58,354 bases of DNA from Marinospirillum celere. GTDB taxonomy: Bacteria; Pseudomonadota; Gammaproteobacteria; Pseudomonadales; Halomonadaceae. Position 1 is the first letter of the stretch; the number at the start of each line of letters is the position of its first letter. The notes under the pieces were generated by a model, which ran no database searches, was not told where the DNA came from, and saw only the letters and a program-made list of their open reading frames with translations. The stretch lies in NCBI RefSeq assembly GCF_900112235.1, contig NZ_FOLH01000008.1, positions 1 to 58,354 of the forward strand. Reading direction: 5' to 3'. A program made the position numbers and the translations under genes. Of this stretch, positions 1 to 13,300 are shown piece after piece.

Positions 1-1370
1 CCAGTAACGGTTAGGCTGTTCAGGTTGATTGCTGAACCCTGGAAGATCCAGTCGCCATCAATGGTCAGGTCTTGATTATCAGCATCCAGGCCATTGCTCA
101 TGGTAATGCTGCCAGAGGTGCTGGTGAAACTGGAGACTCCAGATAGCGTCACTTCTTGTCCATAGCTTTGATTGCCAGAGGTAGTGATGCTGTCATTCAG
201 AGTGGTTTCACCGGTTACTTCAAGAGAAGCCAGATCCGTAGTGGTGCCGGTGAATAGCCAATTGCCATCAATCACTAGTCCGTGATTTTGACCGTCAATG
301 CCATCGCTTAGAGTAATCTGATTAGCTTCTAGAGTCAGGTTGGAAGCATCTAGGATGATTTGGTTTTGATAATTCTGGTTGCCGGTGGTGGTAACATTCG
401 CTGTTAGAGTAGAAGTTCCAGTTACGCTTAAATTGCGGATGTCTGTAACCTGACCTTGTTGATTCCAGTTGCCTGTCAAAGTCAGATCACCAGTATCATC
501 GCCGGTTAGAGTTGCTGCAAAAGTAAGTGCAGATGCTTCCAGGGTGCGATTACCTTCAAGCGTTACCGCACCGGAATAGGTTTGCGTACCCGTGGTAGTG
601 ACATCACCAGCCAGGTTGGCGCTATTGGACACACTCAGAGATGCAGCGTCTAAACTGGCCTGCAAATCCAGGGTGCCATCAATAACCAAAGCGCCCAACT
701 GGGAGACGGCGCCATTAAAGGTGGTATCACCAGCAATAGACAGGTCGTTATCATCACCCGTGACACTGGCTGCAAAAGTGAGTGCAGACGCTTCCAGGGT
801 GCGATTGCCTTCAAGCGTTGCGGCTCCTGAGACTTGGAAAAGATCGACACCAGCCAGATTGGCAGTCAGATCAAGCAGCCCCTGGATGGTCAGATTATGA
901 TTATTACCCTGTAGATTACCTTGAAAGTTAATACTGCCCGAGTTGGATTCCAGGGTGGTGTTATCGAGCAGTGCAAGCGTGCCTTGATAAGTCTGATCCT
1001 GAGTGGAAGTGACACTACTACCAATTTCGGCATTGCCAGTAACGGTTAGGCTGTTCAGGTTGATTGCTGAACCCTGGAAGATCCAGTCGCCATCAATGGT
1101 CAGGTCTTGATTATCAGCATCCAGGCCATTACTCATGGTGATGCTGCCAGAGGTGCTGGTGAAACTGGAAACTCCAGATAGCGTCACTTCTTGTGCATAG
1201 TTTTGGTTGCCGGAGGTAGTGATGCTGTCATTCAGAGTGGTTTCACCGGTTACTTCAAGAGAAGCCAGATCCGTAGTGGTGCCAGTGAATAGCCAATTGC
1301 CATCAATCACCAATTCGTGGTTTTGACCACTAATACCATCACTAAAGCTGACTGAACTGGCGGTTAATCT
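1..1370 (-). repeat. Long direct repeat, period 1,035 bases, within the TpsA gene
   Basis: Bases 1 to about 300 recur at 1036 to about 1335 with only scattered substitutions; the distance is 345 codons, so the frame is kept. Inside the period a shorter segment around 514-562 recurs at 769-817 (255 bases, 85 codons). These units resemble the main array (TTGNQNY-type and TQTYSG-type motifs) but belong to another class, richer in NLNSLTVTG and DGDWIFQG-like sequence. The first copy is cut by the left edge, so further copies may lie outside. Confidence 0.85.
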
Positions 1371-4300
1371 TCTATCCGCTTCCAATACCAGGGCACCGGT
1401 GTAGCTTTGCTGTGCACTGTTTGTGGTGATGTCTGCTCCAAGGTAGATGCTTGCATTACCAGAGTCGGCAATGGCAGTCAGTGAACCACCAGCAGCTAGA
1501 TTGATTTCATCATTGATATAGATGCCGCCACTGCCTGAGCTTAGAGTTAGATCATGATCACTGGTAAAGGCGCCTTCCAGAGTGATAGAGCCTCCAGCGG
1601 TGTTGGATAAAGAGAACTCATAACTGGGAGTGAAAGCATAAAGAGTTATATTGCCTTCGTGATTGGCCTGGCCGACCTGGAAGGTTGCATCCTCGTTAAA
1701 AGTAAATTCATTACCAATATCATAAAGCGCTTCACCTGCACCAGCATTAACTCCGGCGCAGGAGATACCACTGCACACTAAAAGATCAGTGCCGACATTC
1801 TGAGGTGCTAGTGTGATGGTTCCTGAACCTGCGTTAATGTCCAGGTTGCCCGAAATGGACAAATCATCCGTGATTAGTTCAACATTACCATTATCCAAGG
1901 TGGTAAGCTGAATAGAGTCACCAGCAGCAAACTCGATTCTTTGTGAATTGAATTCAAGGCTGGTTGCTACTAATGATAAACCGGATTGAAATTCAAGTGT
2001 TCCACTGGCTTGCTCAATATCAAACTGGCCTGAAAGGTTAACCTGGCCGCCGAGATTAATATTATCGGCTTGAGTAATGATCAGGTTGTTAATCTCACTG
2101 ATCTGGCCTTCAAAAAAGACAGTCCAGCTGGGGTCGCTATCAGTGTTTAAACCAGTACTGATTTCAAGGTCATACTGGTTGCCATTTGTACTGGTTAAGA
2201 GATTGGTAAAGCGTATATTGCTTTTGTCGGTGGTTAGAGCCAGGTCGCCATTGAGCTGAACTTCAGACAGGTATTCTTGAATGCCGCTGGTTTCAATATT
2301 GCCCTTCAGTAAAATACTACCCTCAGTACCAGCATCCAGAATTAAAGAACCGGCACCATCAATCGTTCCGTCCAGAGCGCCTTCAACAAAAATTTGCCCT
2401 GTATTTTGGACTTTCATTTCATAATCGAAAGCGATGCCTTGAAGAGTGATGTTGCCCGTATGTGCTTCTCGGCCAAAAGTAATATCTCCAGCATTAATGG
2501 AAAGATCAGCTAAATCATATTGAGTATCGTAAGTACCTAAAGCCTCGCAGGCAGTGCCACTGCATATTTCCAAGCTATTGGTTTCTGTTGAAGTGGCCAG
2601 ACTGACAGTACCCGTACCTGCATCTATGACTGTTCCAACCCCTATGGTTAAAAGCTCATCAATAAAGAGGCTGATATTGCCATTAGCATCACTGGTATCC
2701 AGGTTGATGCCATCAAGAATCAAGCTATTAACCTCCAGGCTAATGTTGCTGGCCTGAAGTGCACCACTGAGGGTTGTTGTACCGCTGCCGGCATCTTGGT
2801 TTAGGCTGCCGGCCAGAGAGGTATTGTTTAGCTGGGTATCAACTGCTTCGGCAATGGTTAGATTGTTTAAGCGGGTTGTGCCCCCTACGGCAGCATCAAG
2901 AGTAAGGTTGCCATTGCTGGCTTCAAGGTTAAGAGACTGAGTATCTGCATTTGCAGCATCAATAGTCGATTGGAAGTGAATATTGCCTTGGCTACTGGTT
3001 AGGTTGATATCCTGTTGCAGAACAACGGCATCTTCAAAAACCAAGTTGCTGTGGGTGGCGATATCGCCATTTAGTAAGATGCTGCCATTACCGGCAATAA
3101 GACGCAGCGAACCCGAATCTGAACCACTGCCACTAGTGCTGTCGTAGCCACCTTCAAGAGTGATGTTTTTATCGGTGCCCAGGGTTGTCACTTCCAAGTC
3201 AAAAGGTACCTGAAGATTGCGAAGGACAATATCACCCTGATGTTCTTCACCTGTTTCCTGACTGCCGATATGGACTTGGCTGGCAGTGACCTGGATATCT
3301 GAGGTCAGAGTGTAGAGAGCAATATCACCGCTTATTCCGGCTGTTGAGCAGTCTCCAGTCAAGCATACTAGAATGGTGGCGCTAGTGTCCTGAGCAGCCA
3401 AGGAAGCAATACCAGTGGTATCGCCAGCAATAACATCCAATTCACCCAAGGCGGTAAATTTGTCAGTGAAGAGTTTGACTGATCCATTATCAAGGCCTGA
3501 AGTATCTAGACTGACCTGATTGCCAAATTCAAGTACGGCTGAACTGATCAGGATATGATCGGCATAAATCTCGGTGTCTGCTGCTAATTGAGTTAAGCCT
3601 GAGGCAGAAGTGATTTCAAAAGTGCCACCTGAGTTGATCTGAATTTCGTCGCTAAGGCTGATGTTATGAGCGGAAGTTAGGGTTAAATCGGCAAGGTTTT
3701 CTGCTTTTTCAAGGGAGATGTCACCTGTGCCAGCAATAATCTCCAGACTGTAATCCTGACCCAAAATACCAGAGCTGAAACTAATGTCTTCATTATCAGT
3801 TGTAATTTGAGTGTTTTCAGTCAGGGTAAAGTTACCTGAGTAGGTTTGGCTGCCGGTGGTTTGCAGCTTGTCAGCAACTTCAATGGTTCCAGCCGTAATA
3901 GCCAAACCTGTTAGTGGAGTGGTGTCACCCACGGCTCCTAGAAAAGAAAGGTCAGCATTGCCAGCATCAATAGTCAGGAAGTGGGCACCGTCCAATGTGG
4001 ACGCAAAAGTTATATTGCTGTTGGTAGTCGCCAGAGTTGCGTCCGTATTCAGGTTGACCGCACCAGTGTAGTTCTGAGCCCCACCTGTGGTGATATTGCC
4101 GCCTAAATTGATAGTACCTGCGGTAATATCCAGACTGGCCAGTTCGGCATCTCCACCAAGAATACCACCCAAAGTAACCGCTCCAGTACCTGCATCCAGT
4201 GTAAACGCCTGGTTACCATCAATCGTCGTGTTGAATTCAATAGCGCTATTGGTTGTGACTAGGGTGATATCAGTATCCAGATTAATCGCACCGGAGTAAT

Positions 4301-7300
4301 TCTGAGCTCCAGCTGTGGTGATATTGCCGCCTAAACTGATAGTGTCTGCGGCTATATCCAGATTGGTTAGTTGGGTATTTCCACCAAGAGCACCACCGAG
4401 AGTCACCCTGGCTGTACCTGCATTTAAAACAAGTGACTGGTCACCATCAATAGTCGAATTAAACTCAATATCATTAGCTGAAGTTGTTAGCGTGGCATCA
4501 GCATTCAGGTTAACTGCGCCGGTGTAATTTTGAGTACCGCTGGTGGTGATATTGCCACCTAAATTGATAGTGCTAGCCGTAATATCCAGGCTGTTTAACT
4601 CATCAGTGCCACCTACAACACCTGCAAAGCTAGCGGTTTCTGTACCCGCGTTCAGGGTTAGGTCGTGAGTGCCATTGATGGTCGAGCCGAAAGTTATATT
4701 GCTGTCGGTGGTGGATAGGGCGGCGTCATCTGCGAGGGTAACAGCACCAGTGTAATTCTGAATACCTGAGGTGGTGATATTGCCTGCCAAAGAAGTGGTT
4801 CCGGCCACACTCAGCGAACCCAGCTCTCCGTTAGCACTACCACCAACGGCGGCATCAAACTGTGCATTGGCATTGAGTGTTAAGGTGCGCCCATCACCTG
4901 CACTGGAATTAACCGTATCTTCAAAAGTAATTAGTTGGAGAGTGTCACCATCATCAGCAGTCAGGGTGGTGTCTTGCTCGAGAATGACAGCACCTGAGTA
5001 GGTTTGGGTGTCTGTGGTCTCAATGCTGGCAGGAAGGTTGATGGTATCAGCCGTGATATTCAGGTTGGTGAGTGCAGCTGCACTGCCAACGTCATCACCC
5101 AGAGCCACTGTTGCCGTACCTGTATTCAGAGTCAGCGCATGATTACCATCAATCGTGGAGCTGAACTCAATAGCACTGTTGGTTGTAATCAGGGCAATAT
5201 CAGTATTCAGGCTAATCGCACCAGTGTAGTTCTGAGTTCCTGCAGTGGTGATATTGTCGCCTAAGTTGATAGTGTTGGCAGTAATATTCAGGCTGTTTAG
5301 TTCAGTGTTACTACCTAGAGCGCCACTCAAAGAAGTTGTTGCTGTGCCAACATCCAAAGTAAGTGACTGGTCGCCATCAATCGTCGCGCTAAACTCAATA
5401 TCACTGTTGGTCGTGGTTAGGGTGGCATCAGTATTCAAGTTAACTGCGCCGGTGTAATTCTGAGTTCCCGCAGTGGTGATATGGCCGCCTAAATTGATGG
5501 TGCTAGCTATAACCTCCAGACTGGTTAGAGCATCGTCACTACCAATAACACTTTCAAAGGTAACTGCCCCCGTGCCAGCGACCAGCGTCAGGCTGTGAGT
5601 ACCATTGATGGTCGAGCTGAAATCAATATCGCTATCTGTAGTTGTTAAGGTGGTATCGGCATTCAGGTTAACTGCGCCGGTGTAATTCTGAGTTCCTGCA
5701 GTGGTGATATGACCGCCTAAATTGATGGTGTTGGCGGTAACATCCAGATTGGCCAGTTCAGTATCTCCACCAAGAGCACCATCCAAAGTAACCGCTGCGG
5801 TACCGGCATCCAGAGTCAGTACTTGAGCGCCATCAATGGTCGCGCCAAAACTGATATTGCTGTTAGCTGCGGTGAGTTGGGCGTCACCTGTGAGAGTAAC
5901 GGCTCCGGTATACTGCTGGGTGCCATCGGTAAAGACATCGCCAGCTAACGAAGTAGTACCGGTGACTGCCAAGGATTGAAGTTGAATTCCTAAAGTGCCG
6001 GTATCACCGCCAAACTCAGCATTGCCGGTAATCAACAAGCCTTCTTCAGCGTTGGTGGTAGCTAACACATTACTTTCAAAAGTAACGCTAGAGCCAGCTA
6101 TCTCATGAGTCCTATTGCCGCCTGTCAGGGTGACGGCTCCGGTATACTGCTGGGCGCCATCGGTAAAGACATTGCCAGCTAATGAGGTAGTACCGGTGAC
6201 TGCCAAGGATTGGAGTTGAATTCCTGAAGCGCCGACATCACTGCCAAACTCAGCATTACCAGTGATCAGTAAACCTTCTTCAGTGTTGGTGGTGGCTAAT
6301 ACATTACTGTCAAAAATAATGGTAGAGCCGGTTAACTCTTGAATGGTATTGCCGCCCGCCAGGGTCACATCGCCGCTGTAACCCTGAATACCTGTGGTAG
6401 TGATATTACCTGTCAAAGAAGTGGTTCCAGACACACTCAGAGAACCCAGCTCGCCATCAGCTTCACCACCAACGGCGGCATTAAATTGAGCATTGCCAAC
6501 TAGGGCCAGGGTGTGCCCATCCGTTGCGTTGGAGTTAACTGTCTTTGCAAAAGTAATCAATCCCAGCGTACCGCCATCCTCTGCGGTGAGAGTGGTGTCT
6601 TGTTCAAGAATGACGGCACCGTCGTAGGTTTGAGTGCCTGTAGTCTCAATGTTGGCAGGAAGGCTGATGCTGCTAGCCATGATATTCAGGCTGTCCAACG
6701 CATCGTCGCCACCAACCACATCTTCAAAAGTAATGGCTCCTGTACCAGCGACCAGTGTCAGGTTCTGAGCGCCATTAATGGTTGAGTTGAAATCAATATC
6801 GCTATCTGTAGCTGTTAAGGTGGCATCGGCATTCAGGTTAACTGCGCCAGTGTAATTTTGAGTGCCGCTGGTGGTGATATTACCGCCTAAATTGATGGTG
6901 TTAGCCGTAATGTCCAGGCTGCTTAATTCATTATCCCCACCAACCACACCTTCAAAGGTAACAGTTCCTGTGCCCGTATTCAGGGTGAGGTCATGAGTGC
7001 CATCAATGGTTGAGCCGAAAGTTATATTGCTGTCGGTGGTGGATAGGGCGGCGTCATCTGCGAGGGTAACAGCACCAGTGTAATTCTGAGTGCCTGTGGT
7101 GGTGATATTGGCCACCAAAGAGGTGGCACCGGACACACTTAATGAGCCCAGTTCTCCATCAGTAGCACCACCAACCGCTTCATCAAACTGGGCATTGCCA
7201 GCTAGGGCCAGGGTATGTCTATCATTAGTACTGGAGTTAACTGTCTCTGCAAAAGTAATCAGTGCCAGCGTACCGCCATCATTGGCTGTGAGGGTGGTGT

Positions 7301-10300
7301 CTTGCTCGAGGATGACAGCACCTGAATAGATTTGAGTGCCTGTAGTTGTGATATTGCCATCCACGTTGATGATGTCGGCAGCAACATTCAAGCTGGTTAG
7401 TGCAGTTGCACTGCCCACGTCATCACCCAAGGTCACGGTTGCTGTTCCCGCATCCAAGGTGAGTGCTTGAGTACCATCAATTGTGGAGCTAAAACCAATG
7501 TTGCTGTTACTGGTAGCCAGTGTGATATCAGCATCCAGATTAACGGCTCCGGTATAGTTCTGAGCATTGGTCGTAGTCATATTGCCGCCCAGATTGATGG
7601 TGCTAGCGGTCACATCCAAGCTGCTTAGCTCATCAGTTCCTCCAACAGCATCCTCGAAAATGATTACCCCATCACCAGTGGCTAGTATCAGGTTGTGGGT
7701 ACCATCAAGGGTCGAGCCAAAATCTATATTGCTGTCGGTGGTGGCTAGGGTAGCATTACCTTCGAGGGTAAGGGCGCCAGTGTAATTCTGAGTGCCTAAG
7801 GTGGTGATACTGCCTGCCAAAGAAGTGGTTCCGGACACATTGAGCGAGCCCAGCTCGCCATCAGTACCACCGCCAAGGACCCCATCAAATTGAGCATTAG
7901 CATTGAGTGTTAGGGTACGCCCATCACCGGCACTGGAATTAACCGCACCTTCAAAAGTAATCAGTTGGAGAGTGCCACTATCATCTGCAGTGAGGGTGGT
8001 GTCCTGTTCTAGGGTGACAGCACCTGAGTAGGTTTGTGCGCCGGTAGTTGTGACCTTGCCACCCAGATTAATGGTGCCGGCAGTAACATTCAGACTAGTC
8101 AGCTCAGTATCTTCACCAAGAGCACCACCCAAAGTAACTGCTGCGGTACCGGTATCCAGAGTCAATGCATGATCACCATCAATCGTTGAGCCAAAACTTA
8201 TATTGCTGTCAACTGCGGTGAGATGAGTGTCATCTGTGAGGGTAAGGGCTCCGGTATACTGCTGGGTGCTATCGGTAAAGACACCACCACCCAATGTAGT
8301 GGTGCCCGTGACTGCCAGTGATTGCAGTCGAACCCCTGAAGTGCCGATATCACCGCCAAACTCAGCGTCGCCAGTAATCAGCAAACCTTCTTGGGTATCC
8401 GTGGTTGCCAGGACATTGCTAGCAAACGTCACCGTGGCACCGGTCAGCTCCTGAACACTATTGCCGCCCGCCAGGGTCACTTCGCCGGTGTAATTCTGAG
8501 TGCCTGTGGTTGTGATATTGGCTGCCAAAGAAGTGGCGCCGGACACACTTAATGAGCCCAATTCTCCATCAGTAGCACCACCAACGGCCTCATCAAACTG
8601 TGCATTACCAACTAGAGTTAGGGTGTGCCCATCACCTGCACTGGAATTAACCGCCTCTTCAAAAGTAATCAACGCCAGCGTACCGCCATTCTCTGCTGTG
8701 AGGGTGATGTCTTGCTCTAGGACCACACTGCCTGAGTAGGTTTGAGTGCCTGTGGTTGTGACCTTGCCACCCAGATTAATGGTGCTGGCAGTAACATTCA
8801 GACTAGTCAGCTCAGCATCTTCACCAACATCGTCATTCAAAGTAATTGCTGCGGTACCGGCATCCAGAATCAGTGCATGATCACCATCAATCGTCGAGCC
8901 AAAGCTGATATTGCTGTCAGCTGCGGTGAAATGGGTGTCATCTGTGAGGGTAACGGCGCCAGTGTAATTTTGAGTACCTAAGGTGGTGATACTGCCTGCC
9001 AAAGAAGTGGTGCCGGTCACACTCAGCGAACCCAGCTCTCCGTCAGCACTACCACCAACCGCTTCATCAAACTGTGCATTGGCATTGAGTATTAGGGTGT
9101 GCCCATCCGTTGCGCTGGAGTTAACCGTCTCTTCAAAAGTAATCAGTGCCAGCGTACCGCCATCATTGGCTGTGAGGACGGTGTCTTGCTCTAGGGTCAC
9201 AGCGCCTGAGTAGGTTTGTGCACCGGTGGTTGTGATGCTGGCTGGTAGGTTGATGGTATCAGCTGTGATATTCAGGCTAGTGAGTGCAGTTGCACTGCCA
9301 ATGTCACCACCCCAAGTCACGGTTGCTGTACCGGCATCCAAGGTGAGTGCCTGAGTGCCATCAATTGTCGAACCGAAGTCAATATTATTGTTAGTAGTGG
9401 CTAGGGTGGCATCATCTTCGAGGGTAACTGCGCCAGTGTAATTCTGAGTACCTAGGGTGGTGATACTGCCTGCCAAAGAAGTGGTTCCAGTCACACTCAG
9501 TGAGCCCAGCTCTCCATCAGTAGCACCACCAACCGCTTCATCAAATTGAGCATTACCAATTAGAGTTAGGGTGCGCCCATCACTTGCACTGGAATTAACC
9601 GTATCTTCAAAAGTAATCAGTGCCAGCGTACCGCCATCATCTGCCGTGAGGGTGGTGTTCTGTTCTAGGGTCACAGTACCTTTGTAGGTTTGGATGCCTG
9701 TCGTTGTGACACTGCCACCTAAACTGATGGTGTCGGCTGTGATATTCAGACTGTCCAGCGCATCATTATTTCCAACTACATCTTCAAAGGTAACTGCCCC
9801 TGTGCCAGCGACCAGTGTCAGGCTGTGGGCCCCATTAATGGTCGAGCTGAAATCAATATCGCTAGCTGAAGTTGTTAAGGTGGCATTGGCATTCAGGTTA
9901 ACTGCGCCGGTGTAATTTTGAGTACCACTGGTGGTGATATTGCCGCCCAGATTGATGGTGCTAGCGGTCACATCCAAGCTGTTTAGCTCATTAGTTCCTC
10001 CAGCAACATCCCCAAAGGTGGCAGTTCCAGTACCAGCTGTCAGTACCAGGTTATGGCTACCATCAAGAGTGGAGTCAAAAGCAATGTTGCTGTTGGCTGT
10101 AGTAAGGGTGGAATCACCTGCTAAAGTGACTGCACCTGTATATTGCTGAGCATTTGTAGTCGTAATATTACTGGCTAAGCTGGTCGTTCCAGACACACTC
10201 AGTGAGCCCAGCTCGCCATCAGTAGCGCCACCAACGGCGGCATCAAACTGTGCATTGGCATTGAGTGTCAGGGTGTGTTCATCATCTGCACTGGAGTTAA

Positions 10301-13300
10301 CCGTCTCTGCAAAAGTAATCAGTCCCAGCGTACCGCCATCCTCTGCGGTGAGAGTGGTGTTTTGCTCTAGGGTCACAGCACCACTGTAGGTTTGTGCACC
10401 GGTGGTTGTGATGTTGGCCGGTAGTTTGATGCTGCTGGCTGTGATATTCAGGCTGTCCAGCGCATCGTCGCCACCAACACCAGCTGCAAAGCTAACGGTT
10501 CCTGTACCCGCGTCTAGGGTGAGTTCGTGAGCACCATCAATCGTCGAACCAAAGTCAATATTATTGTTAGTAGTGGCTAGGGTGGCATCATCTTCGAGGG
10601 TAACGGAGCCAGTGTAATTCTGAGTGCCTAAGGTGGTGATATTGGCCGCCAAAGAAGTGGCACCGGTTACGCTCAGCGAGCCAAGCTTCCCGTCTGTTTC
10701 ACCACCAACGGCGGCATTAAATTGAGCATTGGCATTCAATGTTAGGGTGCGCTCATTCGTTGCGCTGGAGTTAACCGTTTCTACAAAAGTAATCAGTCCC
10801 AGCGTACCGCCATCCTCTGCGGTGAGAGTGGTGTCTTGTTCTAGAATGACAGCGCCTGAGTAGGTTTGGGTGCCTGTAGTCTCAATGCTGGCAGGAAGGT
10901 TGATGGTATCGGCTGTGATATTCAGGCTAGTGAGTGCAGTATCTTCACCAACATCGCCATTCAAAGTAATTGCTGCGGTACCGCCATCCAGAGTGAGTGC
11001 TTGAGCGCCATCAATTGTCGAGCCGAAATCAATATCACTAGCTGAAGTTGTTAGGATAGCATCATCTGTGAGGGTGACGGCTCCGGTGTAATTCTGAATA
11101 CCTGAGGTGGTGATATTGCCTGCCAAAGAAGTGGTTCCGCTCACACTTAATGAGCCCAGTTCTCCATCAGTAGCAGCACCAACCGTTTCATCAAACTGGG
11201 CATTGCCAACTAGGGCCAGGGTATGTCCATCATTAGTGCTGGAGTTAACTGTCCCTGCAAAAGTAATCAATCCCAGCGTACCGCCATCATTGGCTGTGAG
11301 GGTGGTGTTTTGCTCTAGGGTCACAGCACCTGAGTAGGTTTGGGTGCCTGTAGTCTCAATGCTGGCAGGAAGGTTGATGGTGTCGGCTGTGATATTCAGA
11401 CTAGTGAGTGCAGTTGCACTGCCAACGTCACCACCCAAAGTAACGGTTGCTGTTCCCGCATCCAAGGTGATTGCCTGAGCGCCATCAATTGTCGAGCCGA
11501 AATCAATATCACTAGCTGAATTTGTTAGGATAGCATCATCTGTGAGGGTGACGGCTCCGGTGTAATTCTGAATACCTGAGGTTGTGATATTGCCTGCCAA
11601 AGAAGTGGTTCCGGTCACACTGAGTGAGCCCAGTTCTCCGTCAGCGTCACCACCAACCGCTTCATCAAATTGGGCATTGGCATTGAGCGTTAGGGTGCGC
11701 GCATCCGTTGCACTGGAGTTAACTGTCCCTGCAAAAGTAATCAGTGCCAGCGTACCGCCATCCTCTGCGGTGAGGGTGGTGTTTTGCTCGAGAATGACGG
11801 CACCGTTGTAGGTTTGGGTGCCTGTAGTCTCAATACTGGCAGGAAGGTTGATGGTGCCGGCTGTGATATTCAGACTGTCCAGCGCATCATCGCCACCAAC
11901 ACCAGTTGCAAAGCTAACGGTTCCCGTACCGGCATCCAAGGTGAGTGCCTGAGTGCCATCAATGGTTGAACCGAAAGTTATATTATTGTCAGTGGTGGCT
12001 AAGATGGCATCGTCTGTGAGGATAACGGCTCCAGTGTAATTTTGAATACCGGAGGTGGTGATATTGCCCGCCAAAGAAGTGGTTCCAGTCACACTCAGTG
12101 AGCCCAGCTCTCCATCAGTAGCACCACCAACCGCTTCATCAAATTGAGCATTACCAACTAGAGTTAGGGTACGCCCATCACCTGCACTGGAATTAATCGT
12201 CTCTTCAAAAGTAATCAGCGCTAGTGTGCCACCATCATCTGCGGTGAAGGTGGTGTTTTCCTCTAGGGTTACAGCGCCTGAGTAGATTTGAGTTGTTGCG
12301 GTGCTGATGTTTGCCGCCAGTTTGATACTTCCATCTGCGGTGGTAGCTTGTAGGCTGCCGTCGGTTGATTCTAGTTGATGGTCAATAATTAAATCGGCTG
12401 AACCTGTTGTTTCCAGAAAAATGTCACCAAAAGTGGTGATTCCTTGGACGCTATCCAGTTCATCAATAGTTAAGCTGGTATTACTGGTAAGTCGAAACTC
12501 TCCAATTGAACCATCATCTTCTGCCTTTCCGGCCAAGCGGCCTATGGTGTTGTTGCTGTTGCCTAAATTGACGCTTCTGTTGGTTCCATTGCCTGCAAGG
12601 ATAATCAATAAAGAGGATGCTGTTATTCCGCCATGTCCACCATCTTGAGTGATTGCGCTGCTAGCGTTCGTATCGCTGATGGCTTCTAGCTTTAAGCCAC
12701 CTGTGTCAGCGTTGATTTCACCTAGCTGAAGATCAAAGCTACTGGCTGTCAGGCTAATATCACCACCGTTGGAAGTGATGATTGAGCTGGAATTATCGGT
12801 AATGAAGCTTCCGCCAGCAGTAATATTGATGTTTTCTTCTGTAGATGTGGCGGCTGTTAATTCGTTGGATAGAGTGACACCGCCAGAGATACTCCATATC
12901 AAGCTGTCAACGGTTACCATCTGAGTGATGCTGAGGTCACCAGAATCCAGAATTAGCTCAAAAGCGTCTGCCTTGATGCCACTCGTTGCACCCACACTAC
13001 CCAGCTCCAAACCCGCTGAATTAGTAAAAGTCAGATCGCCGTCAGTGATATCAGCTGCCAGAACTCCTACATTGTTGTTGCTGTTATCTAGAGTAATATC
13101 ACCTGCAGTAGTTGAAGTAACTTTCAGCTGATCGGCAATTAGACCATCGTGAGCTACATCCTGAGTGATGGTGGCAGCATTAAGTTCAATCCGGCTTTCA
13201 TCGCCACTAGCATCAACGGCTGTAATTGCGCCGTCATTCAGGGCGAGAGCATTAGTGGCAGTGAGCGAGATATCACCGTCTGTTGTACTCAGGTTGGAGG

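Noticed and set aside
3838-12285. Regularly spaced repeats that could suggest a CRISPR or satellite array
   Set aside because: Periods are 228-246 bases, all in frame, with no short constant repeat/unique spacer structure; they encode protein modules.
3856-12648. Many plus-strand open frames of 70-90 codons starting MVILPPKL or MVILPAKEVV
   Set aside because: They are antisense shadows of the tandem modules in the giant minus-strand gene; they recur with the module period and have no ribosome sites or protein-like features.
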